Shown piece after piece: positions 8,198 to 17,852 of a stretch of DNA of 64,000 nt. The stretch covers positions 238,893 through 302,892 of the forward strand of contig CAWEDK010000023.1 of the NCBI GenBank assembly GCA_963807865.1, in the 5' to 3' direction. The DNA comes from VAZQ01 sp963807865 (GTDB lineage: Bacteria; Pseudomonadota; Alphaproteobacteria; Rhizobiales; Xanthobacteraceae). Under the pieces are notes generated by a model, which worked only from the letters and a program-made list of their open reading frames with translations, was not told where the DNA came from and searched no databases. How positions within the stretch are numbered: the first letter of the stretch is position 1; each line of letters begins with the position of its first letter. The translations under genes were made by a program, and so were the position numbers.

Positions 8198-10432
8198 ATG
8201 CCCGACCTTCTGCTCGAATTCTTCTCCGAGGAAATCCCCGCGCGCATGCAGGCGCGCGCCGCCGAGGACCTGAAGAAGCTCGTGACCGACCGGCTGGTCG
8301 AGGCCGGGCTGCCCTACGAGGGCGCCAAGGCGTTCGTCACGCCGCGCCGGCTCGCGCTCGCCGTGCAGGGCGTGCCGGTGCGGCAGCCCGACCTGCAAGG
8401 AGGAGAAGAAGGGCCCGCGCGTCGGCGCGCCCGAGGGCGCGATCAAGGGCTTCCTGCGCGCGGCCGGCCTGGCCTCGATCGATCAGGCCAAGGTGCAGCC
8501 CGACAAGAAGGGCGACTTCTACGTCGCGGTGATCGAGAAGCCCGGCCGGCCGGCGATCGAGGTGATCGGCGAGATCGTGCCCGACGTGGTGCGCGGCTTC
8601 CCGTGGCCGAAGTCGATGCGCTGGGGCGAGCAGTCCGCCAAGCCCGGCGCGCTCGCCTGGGTGCGGCCGCTGCATTCCATCGTCGCGACCTTCGGGCCGG
8701 AGACCGAGGAGCCGGAGGTCGTGCGCGTTCGCGGTCGACGGCATCGCGGCCGGCGACGAGACGCGCGGCCACCGCTTCCTGGCGCCGGCGCCGTTCCGCG
8801 TGCGCCGGCTCGACGACTACATGGCGAAGCTCGAGAAGGCCAAGGTCGTGCTCGACCCCGAGCGGCGCAAGGAGATGATCCTGGCCGACGCCAAGAACCT
8901 CGCCTTCGCGCAGGGCTACGAACTGGTCGAGGACGCGGGCCTGCTGGCCGAGGTCGCCGGCCTGGTCGAATGGCCGGTGGTGCTGATGGGCTCGTTCGAC
9001 GAGGCGTTCCTGTCGATCCCGCCCGAGGTGATCCGCACCACCATCCGCAACAACCAGAAATGCTTCGTGCTGCGCGATCCGCGGACCGCGCGGCTCGCCA
9101 ACAGGTTCATCCTGGTGTCCAACATCGAGGCCGAGGACGGCGGCGCGGCAGATCGTCGCCGGCAACGAGCGCGTGATCCGCGCGCGGCTTCCGACGCGAA
9201 GTTCTTCTACGAGACCGATCTGAAGATGCGGCTCGAAGACCGGCTGCCGAAGTTCGAGCAGATCGTGTTCCACGAAAAGCTCGGCACGCAGGCGGAGCGC
9301 ATCGCGCGCATCGAGCGGCTTGCCGCCGAGCTTGCGCCGATCGTCGGCGCCGATGTGGAGAAGGCGAAGCGCGCCGCGCGGCTGTGCAAGGCCGATCTGC
9401 TCACCGAAGTGGTCGGCGAATTCCCCGAGCTGCAAGGGCTGATGGGGAAATACTACGCGGAGGCGCAGGGCGAGGACGAAGCGGTCGCGCACGCCTGCGA
9501 GGATCACTACCGGCCGAAGGGGCCGGACGATCTCGTGCCGGCCGATCCGGTGTCGGTCGCGGTCGCGCTCGCCGACAAGATCGACACGCTGGTGGGCTTC
9601 TGGGCGATCGACGAGAAGCCAACGGGCAGCAAGGACCCATATGCGCTGCGGCGCGCGGCGCTGGGCGTTATTCGAGTTATTCTGGACAACGGCTTCGCCT
9701 AATTGCTGACGACGATTGCGAATGCCTTTGCATAGTCTCGGATGCAGCGCTGTATCGATCAACCGAGCAATTCGACTATGTCTTGCCGCTCGCAAAGGAC
9801 TTGCAGTGAAAAGCGATTAAGTGACGAGAATCGAGAAGTATCTGTGAGAACAGCGTTGCAGTTTGAATGCTCAAGACGGAATCGATAGTCATGCCGTGAC
9901 CTGCTGGCCTTCTTCGCCGACCGCCTCGAAAGTCCAACTGCGCGAGCAGGGTGCGCGGCACGATCTCGTCGATGCGGTGTTCGCGCTCGAAGGCCAGGAC
10001 GACCTCGTGCTCATCGTCCGCCGCGTCGAGGCGCTGGGCAAATTCCTCGACACCGACGACGGCAAGAACCTGCTCGCCGGCTACAAGCGCGCCACCAACA
10101 TTCTCCGCATCGAGGAGAAGAAGGACGCGCGACAATATGTCGGCGCGCCCGATCCGCAGTTCTACCGGCAGGACGAGGAACGGGCGCTCGCGCAGGCGAT
10201 CGACGCCGCCAAGCAGGAAGCCTCGGCCGCCGTCGCCAAGGAGGATTTCGCGGCCGCCATGAGCGCGATGGCGAAGCTGCGGCCGCACGTCGATGCGTTC
10301 TTCGACAAGGTGACGGTCAACGTCGCCGAGGGGGCCGACAAGGACAAGCTGCGCGAGAACCGCCTCAAGCTGCTCAACGAAATCCGCGAAGCGACCCGCG
10401 CGGTCGCCGACTTCTCCCGGATCGAGGGATAA
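8198..10432 (+). CDS. glyS: glycine-tRNA ligase beta subunit, frame-broken and interrupted by an atypical segment
   Basis: The beta subunit binds tRNA and supports catalysis by GlyQ. It starts MPDLLLEFFSEEIPARMQ at 8198. Clear family segments run to about 9690 (FPWPKSMRWG, SIPPEVIRTTIRNNQKCF, KFFYETDLKMRLEDR, DKIDTLVGFWAIDEKPTGSK, DPYALRRAALGVIRVIL) in several frames; single-base breaks are near 8395, 8727, 9147 and 9193. After ILDNGFA a TAA at 9700-9702 ends the frame. The C-terminal DALR-like anticodon-binding part resumes at about 9898 (DLLAFFADRL) and, one more break later, runs to the TAA at 10430-10432 (LNEIREATRAVADFSRIEG). The roughly 190 bases between are unlike the rest. glyS is essential, so a strain with this exact sequence would need another copy or the sequence is wrong. 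Confidence 0.88.
9703..9897 (+). other. low-GC segment interrupting glyS
   Basis: The stretch between the two coding parts of glyS is visibly richer in A and T than the genes on either side and has stop codons in all three forward frames (TAA at 9700-9702, TAG near 9736, TAG near 9883 in the glyS frame). Homologues have only about 30-40 poorly conserved residues here, against about 65 codons in this sequence. No inverted ends, target duplication or coding capacity is visible. It could be a small insertion, a diverged linker with errors, or a local misassembly. Confidence 0.5.
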
Positions 10433-10473
10433 GCACCGCAAACAGGTTGTAACTCGTGCGACAGGGGCGGTGC

Positions 10474-10576
10474 GCTCCCTCTCCCCGCAGGGGAGAGGGT
10501 TGGGGTGAGGGGGTTACCACACTCTCGATAGACCGTTAATCCCTCACCCCATCCCTCTCCCAATGGGAGAGGGAGC
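10474..10576. repeat. palindromic intergenic repeat with CCCTCTCC/GGAGAGGG arms
   Basis: Left arm 10474-10511 and right arm 10541-10576 are inverted copies, and each arm also folds on itself (CCCTCTCCCCGC with GGGGAGAGGG; CCCTCTCCC with GGGAGAGGG). This nested palindrome is the widespread intergenic repeat of proteobacterial genomes. It sits between glyS and a convergent small gene and may act as a bidirectional terminator or mRNA stabiliser. Confidence 0.85.
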
Positions 10577-10628
10577 CGACCGAGTCCGTCTCGCGTGCGT
10601 GATGCGTCGTCTTAGTTCGCGACGAGTG

Positions 10629-10808
10629 TTACAGCCCCTTGAACAGGTTGCCGACCAGCAGCACCACGTAAGCGAGGATCGCGATCCAGAATTTCTGTGT
10701 CGTCAGGAAGCCCGCCGAGGCGAAGTGCCCGATGAGCGCAAGGATCGCGAGCGCAACCGAAACCAGGAACACCGGTACGGTCGGTGCACTCAGATTGAGC
10801 TTATCCAT
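10629..10808 (-). CDS. small membrane protein (59 residues)
   Basis: Start ATG at 10808 (MDKLNLSAPTVPVFLVSVAL) with GGGGGTG about 6 bases upstream; a GTG at 10817 is an alternative. Two hydrophobic helices are seen: VPVFLVSVALAILALIGHF and FWIAILAYVVLLVGNLF. The layout with short loops resembles other small proteobacterial inner-membrane proteins of unknown function. It is convergent with glyS, with the palindromic repeat between, and divergent from the DUF3096 gene. Confidence 0.7.
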   Translation of the reverse strand: MDKLNLSAPTVPVFLVSVALAILALIGHFASAGFLTTQKFWIAILAYVVLLVGNLFKGL

Positions 10809-10973
10809 GATTGTCACCCCCAGGCCCGGTACGCGCCTACGGGGCCGGGCCGTCTGGCCGGGCGATCATAGGCTAGCGGCACGTTCCTTCAAGCCGCTTC
10901 GGACTTGATCGGCAGACGCCAGGGTGCATGAGTGCGGCTGGGTCGATTCGGACCCACCCACTCGGAGACCCTC

Positions 10974-11129
10974 ATGACCCTCAGCGTCGAACATATCTCG
11001 CCCCTCATCGCGCTTGTTGCCGGCATCCTGATCCTGCTCGTGCCTCGGCTGTTGAACTATATCGTTGCGTTCTACCTCATCCTGGTCGGCCTCATCGGGC
11101 TCAACGTCATCCACAATTTCTTACGGTAA
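10974..11129 (+). CDS. DUF3096 family small membrane protein
   Basis: A 51-residue protein, MTLSVEHISPLIALVAGILI at its N-terminus, made of two transmembrane helices with a conserved PRLLNYIVAFYLILVGLIGL and ending NVIHNFLR. This is the DUF3096 pattern, a small inner-membrane protein of unknown role found in many Proteobacteria. The ATG at 10974 follows a GGAGACC box by about 4 bases. It sits alone between two longer transcription units; ppdK follows after about 100 bases. Confidence 0.85.
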   Translation: MTLSVEHISPLIALVAGILILLVPRLLNYIVAFYLILVGLIGLNVIHNFLR

Positions 11130-11233
11130 TCCGGCAACGATCCGGAGCCATCGGGACTTGCCTCATGCGGCGGGCCCATGATTTCTAGCCCGCTGAAGCC
11201 AGCCCGCTGAAGCCAGCAACCTTTCAGGATTCC

Positions 11234-14102
11234 ATGGCCAAATCGACGCCGAAACGCCGCACAAAGAAGCAGCCGTCCGCCACGTCCCGCAAGTCCGCGG
11301 CCGGCAAGGCGTCCTCGCGCAAGCCAGCGTCCGCCAAAATGCGGTCCAAGCCATCCAAAGGCGCGGCAAGCAAGCCGCGTCGGGCGGCGCCGGCAAACCG
11401 TGCGGTCGCGCCCCGCAAGGGCAAATGGGTCTATGGCTTCGGCGGCGGCAAGGCCGAGGGCCGTCCCGGCATGCGCAACCTGCTCGGCGGCAAGGGCGCG
11501 GGCTTCGCCGAAATGGCCAATCTCGGCCTGCCGGTGCCGCCCGGCTTCACCATCACGACCGAGGTCTGCACGCACTACTACGCCAACGGCAACCAGTATC
11601 CGGCGGAGCTCGAGCGTCAGGTGCAGTGCTGCGCTCGACGAGGTCGGCGCGCATCACCGGCAAGACATTCGGCGACGCAGACGAACCCGCTGCTGGTCTC
11701 GGTGCGCTCGGGCGCGCGCGCCTCGATGCCCGGCATGATGGACACGGTGCTCAATCTCGGCCTCAACGACGAGACCGTCGAGGCGCTCGCCAAGAACTCC
11801 GGCGACCAGCGCTTCGCCTATGACAGCTACCGCCGCTTCATCACCATGTATTCCGACGTCGTGCTCGGCGTCGGCCATCATCACTTCGAGGAAATCCTCG
11901 ACGATCTCAAGGATCGCAACGGCTACGCGCTCGACACCGATGTGACCGCCGACGACTGGGTCGAACTGGTCGGCCGCTACAAGGAGCGCCTCGAGGAGGA
12001 GCACGGCGCGCCGTTCCCGCAGGACCCGCACCAGCAGTTATGGGGGGCGATCGGCGCGGTGTTCGGCTCGTGGATGAACCAGCGCGCCATCACCTACCGC
12101 CGCCTGCACGCCATCCCGGAGAGCTGGGGCACGGCGGTCAACGTCCAGGCGATGGTGTTCGGCAACATGGGCGAGACGTCGGCGACCGGCGTCGCCTTCA
12201 CCCGCAATCCCTCGACCGGCGAGAAGAAGCTCTACGGCGAATTCCTGATCAACGCGCAGGGCGAGGACGTGGTCGCCGGCATCCGCACGCCGCAGGAAAT
12301 CACCGAACAAGCGCGTCAAGGAAGCCGGCTCCGACAAGCCGTCGATGGAAGCCGCGATGCCGGCGGCGTTCAAGGAGCTGCACGCGCATCTACGGCGTGC
12401 TCGAGAGGCACTACCGCGACATGCAGGACCTCGAATTCACCGTCGAGCAGGGCAAGCTGTGGATGCTGCAGACGCGCTCCGGCAAGCGCACCGCCAAGGC
12501 GGCGCTGCGGATCGCGGTCGAACTCGCGAACGAAGGCCTGATCACGCGCAAGGAGGCGGTGACGCGCATCGATCCGTCCGCGCTCGATCAGCTGCTGCAT
12601 CCGACCATCGATCCCGCAGCCGAGCGCAAGGTGATCGCCACCGGGCTGCCGGCCTCGCCCGGCGCGGCGTCGGGCGAGATCGTGTTCTCGTCCGACGATG
12701 CCGAAGCCTCAAGGCGCAGGGCCGCCGCGTCATCCTGGTGCGGGTCGAGACCTCGCCGGAGGACATCCACGGCATGCACGCGGCCGAAGGCATTCTCACC
12801 ACGCGCGGCGGCATGACCTCGCATGCCGCGGTGGTCGCGCGCGGCATGGGCAAGCCCTGCGTCTCGGGCGCGGGCTCGCTGCGCGTCGATTACGCCGCCG
12901 GCACCATGAGCGCCGGCGGACACCGGTTCAAGCAGGGCGACCTGATCACCATCGACGGCTCGACCGGGCAGGTGCTGGCGGGCCGCGTGCCGATGATCGA
13001 GCCGGCGCTGTCGGGCGAGTTCGGCACGCTGATGGGCTGGGCCGACAAGGTGCGCAAGCTCGGCGTGCGCGCCAACGCCGACACGCCGAACGACGCGCGC
13101 GTCGCGCTGAAGTTCGGCGCCGAAGGAATCGGGCTCTGCCGCACCGAGCACATGTTCTTCGACGAGGATCGCATCCGAGCAGTGCGCGAGATGATCCTCG
13201 CCGACGACGAACGGTCGCGCCGCGCCGCGCTCGCGCAAGCTTCTGCCGATGCAGCGCGACGATTTCGTCGAGCTGTTCGAGATCATGCAGGGGCTTGCCG
13301 GTGACGATCCGGCTGCTCGATCCGCCGCTGCACGAGTTCCTGCCGCATACCGAGGAGGAGATCGCCGAAGTCGCCGCAGCAATGAACGCCGATCCGAGGA
13401 AGCTCGCCGATCGCGCCCGGGAACTGCCGAATTCAACCCGATGCTCGGCTTCCGCGGCTGCCGGCTGGCGATCGCCTATCCGGAGATCGCCGAGATGCAG
13501 GCGCGCGCCATCTTCGAGGCGGCGGTCGAGGCCGGCAAGCGCACGGGCAAGCCGGTGGTGCCCGAGGTGATGGTGCCGCTGATCGCCACCAAGCTCGAGT
13601 TCGACCTCGTCAAGGCGCGCATCGACGCGATGGCGGAGGCGGTCGCGGCCGAGACCAAGACCGCCGATCACCTATCAGGTCGGCACCATGATCGAATTGC
13701 CGCGCGCGGCGCTGCGCGCCGGCGAGATCGCCGAGAGCGCGGAGTTCTTCTCGTTCGGCACCAACGATCTCACGCAGACCACGTTCGGCATCTCCCGCGA
13801 CGACGCGGCGAGCTTCCTCGGCACCTACATGGCGCGCGGCATCGTCGCGATCGATCCGTTCGTGTCGATCGACCGCGAGGGCGTCGGCGAGCTGGTGCGG
13901 ATCGGCGTCGAGCGCGGCCGCAAGGTGCGGCCGAAGCTCAAGGTCGGCATCTGCGGCGAGCACGGCGGCGATCCGGCCTCGGTCGCGTTCTGCCACGAGA
14001 TCAGGCTCGACTACGTGTCGTGCTCGCCGTTCCGCGTGCCGATCGCGCGCCTCGCCGCCGCCCAGGCGGCGCTCGGCAAGGCTGCCGGCCGGCCAGGCCT
14101 GA
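11234..14102 (+). CDS. ppdK: pyruvate phosphate dikinase with basic N-terminal extension (several frame breaks)
   Basis: Interconverts pyruvate, ATP and Pi with PEP, AMP and PPi. The first 65 or so residues are Lys/Arg/Ala/Ser-rich (MAKSTPKRRTKKQPSATSRK and on) and precede the usual start KWVYGFGGG. Then come the ATP-grasp domain (NLLGGKGAGFAEMANLGLPV, SVRSGARASMPGMMDTVLNL), the phosphohistidine domain with the catalytic His in GGMTSHAAVVARGMGKPC, and the TIM-barrel PEP domain (EGIGLCRTEHMFF, EFFSFGTNDLTQTTFGISRD, VGICGEHGGDP, SPFRVPIARLAAAQAALGKA). Frame breaks are visible near 11630-11690, 12305, 12390, 12705, 13185-13240, 13295, 13425 and 13670. The natural stop is probably TGA 14100-14102, reached by removing one C near 14090. 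The frame as given runs on past it. Confidence 0.93.
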
Positions 14103-14198
14103 ACGCGGGTCCGCGGGCAGGCCCTTCGTCGGATACTCAGCCTCCGTGGTGCGTGCTAGCGTTGCCGGCAGCGCCAGCAAGAGCGCCAGCGAGGGACC

Positions 14199-16492
14199 AT
14201 GGCCGAGGACGGCAAAGCCGCGGTAGCGGATCAATCGCCAATTCCCGATCCGCGGCTGACGACGCAAGGCGCGATCTCCGACGAGGCGCTGCGCAAGGCC
14301 GAGGAGTTCGTCGAGCAGGAGGAAGGCGCCGCCAACCGGCTGGTCGGCGTGGCCGGCCACGGTCGTGACCGCGATCGCGATCGCGATGACGCTGTTTCAC
14401 CTCTACGCCGCCTACGACATCGTGCCGACGCAGCCGCTGCGCTACACCCACGTCGCCTTCGTGCTGGTGCTGTGCTTCCTGCTGTTTCCGCTGGCCGCGC
14501 CGTTTTCGCAACCGCATCCGCTGGTGGGACGTCATCGCGGCCGCGACCTGCGTCGGCATCCTGGTCTACGCCATCGTCGGCGGCGAGGACTTCACCGACC
14601 GCGCCACCTCGCCGGACCGGCTCGACGTCGTGCTCGGCGTGATCTTCATCGTGCTGCTGCTGGAAGCGACGCGCCGCACCACCGGCTGGATCATGCCGGC
14701 GGTCGCGATCCTGTTCATCGCCTACGCGATGGCCGGCCCGTACCTGCCGCCGCCATGGACGCATCGCGGCTACGATCTCTCGCGCCTGGTCGGTCATCTG
14801 TTCATCACGCTCGAAGGCATCTTCGGCGTCGCGGTCGACGTGTCGTCGACCCTGATCATCATGTTCACGATCTACGGCGCGTTCCTGCAGCATTCCGGCG
14901 CCGGCAAATTCTTCATCGATTTCTCGATGGCGTTGATGGGCGGCAAGCCCAACAGCGCCGGCCGCACCGTGGTGCTGTCGTCGTTCCTGCTCGGCGGGCC
15001 GTCGGGCTCGGGCGTCGCCACCACGGTGACGATCGGCGCGGTCGCCTATCCGATGATGAAGCAGTCGGGCTTCGAGAAGAACGCCGCCGGCGGGCTGCTC
15101 GCGGCCGGCGGGCTCGGCGCGATCCTGTCGCCGCCGGTGCTCGGCGCCGCCGCCTTCCTGATCGCCGAGTTTCTCAAGATCAGCTACCTCGACGTGATCT
15201 GGATGGCGACCATCCCGACCTGCCTCTACTACCTGTCGCTGCTGTTCATGGTCGAGCTCGACGCCAAGCGGTTCGGCGCCGAGCGCGGTGCCCTACGAGC
15301 AGCCGATGTCGCTTGGCGCGATGACCCGGCGCTACGGCTTTCACTTCACGTCGCTGATCGCCGTCATCGTGTTCATGGTGGCCGGCTATTCGCCGATGCT
15401 GGCGGTGTTCTATTCGACGCTGATGTGCTTCCTGCTGAGCGCGCTGACGCCCGAGACGGCGCTCGGGCCGAGGCGGCTGCTGCTGCCGCTGCTGGTCATC
15501 TCGGCTGTGATCCTGGCGCCGGCGCTGATCAACGTGCTGGTGTCGCTCGTCAATGCGCTGCTGCGCGTCGAACTGCCGGCGCTTGCGCTCGGCGGCCTGA
15601 CCGACGTGGTCATCGTCTATCTGCCGGCGTTCCTCCTGGTGCTGCTCGGCGTACTCGCGGCATGCTCGGCCTGACGAATTTCGGCCGCGAAGAAACGCTG
15701 CACACCAAGAAGCTCGCGCGCACGCTCTCCGACGGCTCGATCGGCGTGCTCAATGCCGCGACCACCTGCGCGTCCGCCGGCATCATCGTCGGCGTCGTCA
15801 CGCTCACCGGGCTCGGACTGAAGTTCTCGTCGATCGTGCTCGACTATGCGGGCGGCAGCCTGCTGCTCACCGCGATCTACACCGCGCTGGTGGTCTGGAT
15901 CGTCGGCCTCGCGGTGCCGGTGACGGCGTCCTACATCATCTGCGCGGTGATCGCGGCGCCGGCGCTGACCAAGCTCGGCGTGCCCGACTACGCCGCGCAC
16001 ATGTTCATCTTCTACTATGCGGTGCTGTCGGAGGTTTCGCCGCCGACCGCGCTGTCGCCGTTCGCGGCCGCCGCGATCACCGGCGGCGACCCTTACGTCA
16101 CCACGCTGCAGGCGTGGAAATACACGCTGCCGGCGTTCCTGGTGCCGTTCGTCTTCGTGCTCGATCCGCAGGGCGTCGGCCTGCTGATGAAAATTCCCAA
16201 GGACGGTTCGGTCTGGGACATCCTGCTGATCACCGGCAAGACCGCGGCGGGCCTGGCCGCGCTGGCGGCGGCGGCGCAGAACTGGGCGCTGCGACAGAAC
16301 ACCACGCCGGAGCGGGTGCTCTGGGTGCTTGCGGGCCTGCTGCTGGTGTTCCCAAGTCTCCTCGAAGCGCTGGCGGAGCGGATATCCGGCTACGACCTGC
16401 CGCATCCGGCGCCGCTCGGACTGGCGATTTGCGTGGCTTTGTTGCTAAAACAATTCATGTCGCTGGCTCCGCCCGCGGCAGCAAAAAGCTGA
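14199..16492 (+). CDS. TRAP transporter fused 4TM/12TM permease (DctQM-type), frame-broken
   Basis: A fused TRAP permease for substrate/Na+ symport driven by a TAXI receptor. A soluble N-terminus (MAEDGKAAVADQSPIPDPRL) leads into a hydrophobic core of many helices. The conserved TRAP signatures are GPSGSGVATTVTIGAVAYPM, GGLGAILSPPVLGAAAF, STLIIMFTIYGAFLQHSG, CASAGIIVGVVTLTGLGLKF and EVSPPTALSPFAAAAITGG. Frame breaks are near 14360, 14520, 15285-15295 and 15660; the pieces join into one protein of about 760 residues. Start ATG 14199 follows GAGGGA. The region 15430-15660 between the two halves adds several hydrophobic segments. The TAXI receptor gene follows 18 bases later. Confidence 0.9.
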
Positions 16493-16510
16493 TCAAGGGA
16501 GAAAACGACC

Positions 16511-17488
16511 GTGTTCCGAAAGCCCACACGCATTTCGTTCGCCGGCGCCATTGCGCTCGGGGCGGCGCTACTCGCGGGCGCGGCGCTCGCGCAGCAGAAG
16601 ACCATCGCGATCGCGACCGGCGGTACCGGCGGCGTCTACTATCCGCTCGGCGGCGGGCTTGGCGAACCTCATCTCGAAGAACCTTCCGGGCTTTCAGGCG
16701 ACCGCCGAGGTCACGGGCGGCTCGGTCGACAATCTCAAGCTGATCGGCACCGGCCAGAGCGAACTGGCGTTCTCGATGGCGGACGCCGCGCTCGATGCGG
16801 TCAACGGCGTCGACAAGTTCAAGGGCAACAAGGTCGCGGTGCGCACCCTGATGGTGCTCTATCCCAACCGCATGCATGTCGTGAGCATCGAAGGTACCGG
16901 CATCACCAAGATGTCCGACCTCAAGGGCAAGCGCGTCTCGACCGGCTCGCCGGGCAGCGCCACCGAGGTGATGGCGTTCCGCGTGATCGAGGCGGCGGGC
17001 CTCGACAAGGACAAGGACATGAAGCGCGAGCGGCTCGGCGTCGCCGAGTTCGGTGAACGCCCTCAAGGATAGGAAGATCGACGCCTTCTTCTGGGTCGGC
17101 GGCCTGCCGACCGCGGCCGTCACCGATCTCGGCGCGACGCCCGGCGTCAAGATCAAGATGATCGATCACAGCGAGGTGGTCGACAAGATGAATGCGAAAT
17201 ACGGCAATCTCTATATCACCGACGTCATCCCGGCGAAGACCTATCCGGGCCAGGACACCGACAACAAGATTTCGACGGTGCAGAACATTCTGATCACCAA
17301 CGACAAGATGAGCGACGACACCGCCTACGCGATCGTCAAGCTGATCTTCGACAAGAAGGCGGACCTCGTCGCCGTGCACAAGGAAGCCGAGAACTTCGAC
17401 TACAAGTACCAGCGCACCGACAATTCGCCGGTGCCCGTGGCATCCGGGCGCGGTGAAGTACTTCGCCGACAAGGGCGTGAAGATGTGA
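16511..17488 (+). CDS. TAXI family TRAP transporter solute receptor (three frame breaks)
   Basis: The periplasmic ligand-binding partner of the TRAP permease upstream. A GTG start at 16511 follows AGGGAGAA. The Sec signal peptide (MFRKPTRISFAGAIALGAAL up to LAQ) is followed by the typical TAXI opening TIAIATGGTGGVYYPLGGGL. Later segments include GTGQSELAFSMADAALDAV, SDLKGKRVSTGSPGSATEVM, LKDRKIDAFFWVGGLPTAAV, and the C-terminal VHKEAENFDYKY. Frame breaks are near 16660, 17045 and 17435; the last restores a tail ending YFADKGVKM and a TGA at 17486-17488. Length of about 325 residues matches the family. The ligand cannot be read; glutamate and other carboxylates are known for the family. Confidence 0.9.
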
Positions 17489-17852
17489 GCCTCGCGGGAA
17501 CGGCCGCGCGCAAGCCATCTTCGATGGTGGTGGCGGCGCGCGGTGGTTCCTCAATTCTGAGGGAATCTTTGGCTCCCGGACCGGCCGTTTTTTTTACGCT
17601 TTGTCAGGACCTTGGCGCTTCTCGTGCAGAAATTTTGACAAATCTTGGGCTGCGTCGTGTTCGGCCGTATTTGCTGATGGTGCGTGGCAGCCCGGTAGCA
17701 TCACGGATTTTCACCGCAAACCGTTGCTCTGCACGCACTTAACGCGTCTGCAAGGTTACCTAGAGAATAACCAAAACTGTCGCATTTGTGCCTTAAGGCC
17801 GCCCTTTGCCGCCGTGACTATCCCCGCGTCGTTTCGGGGGAAACACACACAT
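17489..17852. other. intergenic region between TAXI receptor and cell wall hydrolase
   Basis: 364 bases with no supportable gene. There is a run of eight T at about 17587-17594, but the bases before it do not form a convincing stem, so I do not call a terminator. The last 120 bases, AT-richer than the genes, probably carry the promoter of the hydrolase gene. Confidence 0.5.

Noticed and set aside
8443..9795. A 450-codon minus-strand frame over glyS
   Set aside because: It is the antisense of coding sequence with an unrealistic Arg/Leu/His composition and no ribosome-binding site.
11234..14102. Programmed frameshifting in ppdK, glyS or the TRAP permease
   Set aside because: Each gene has several breaks of both signs at unrelated sequences without slippery heptamers, which fits sequence error.
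17587..17594. Run of eight T after the TRAP operon as a terminator
   Set aside because: The preceding bases do not form a stem of useful length, so I left it in the gap description only.
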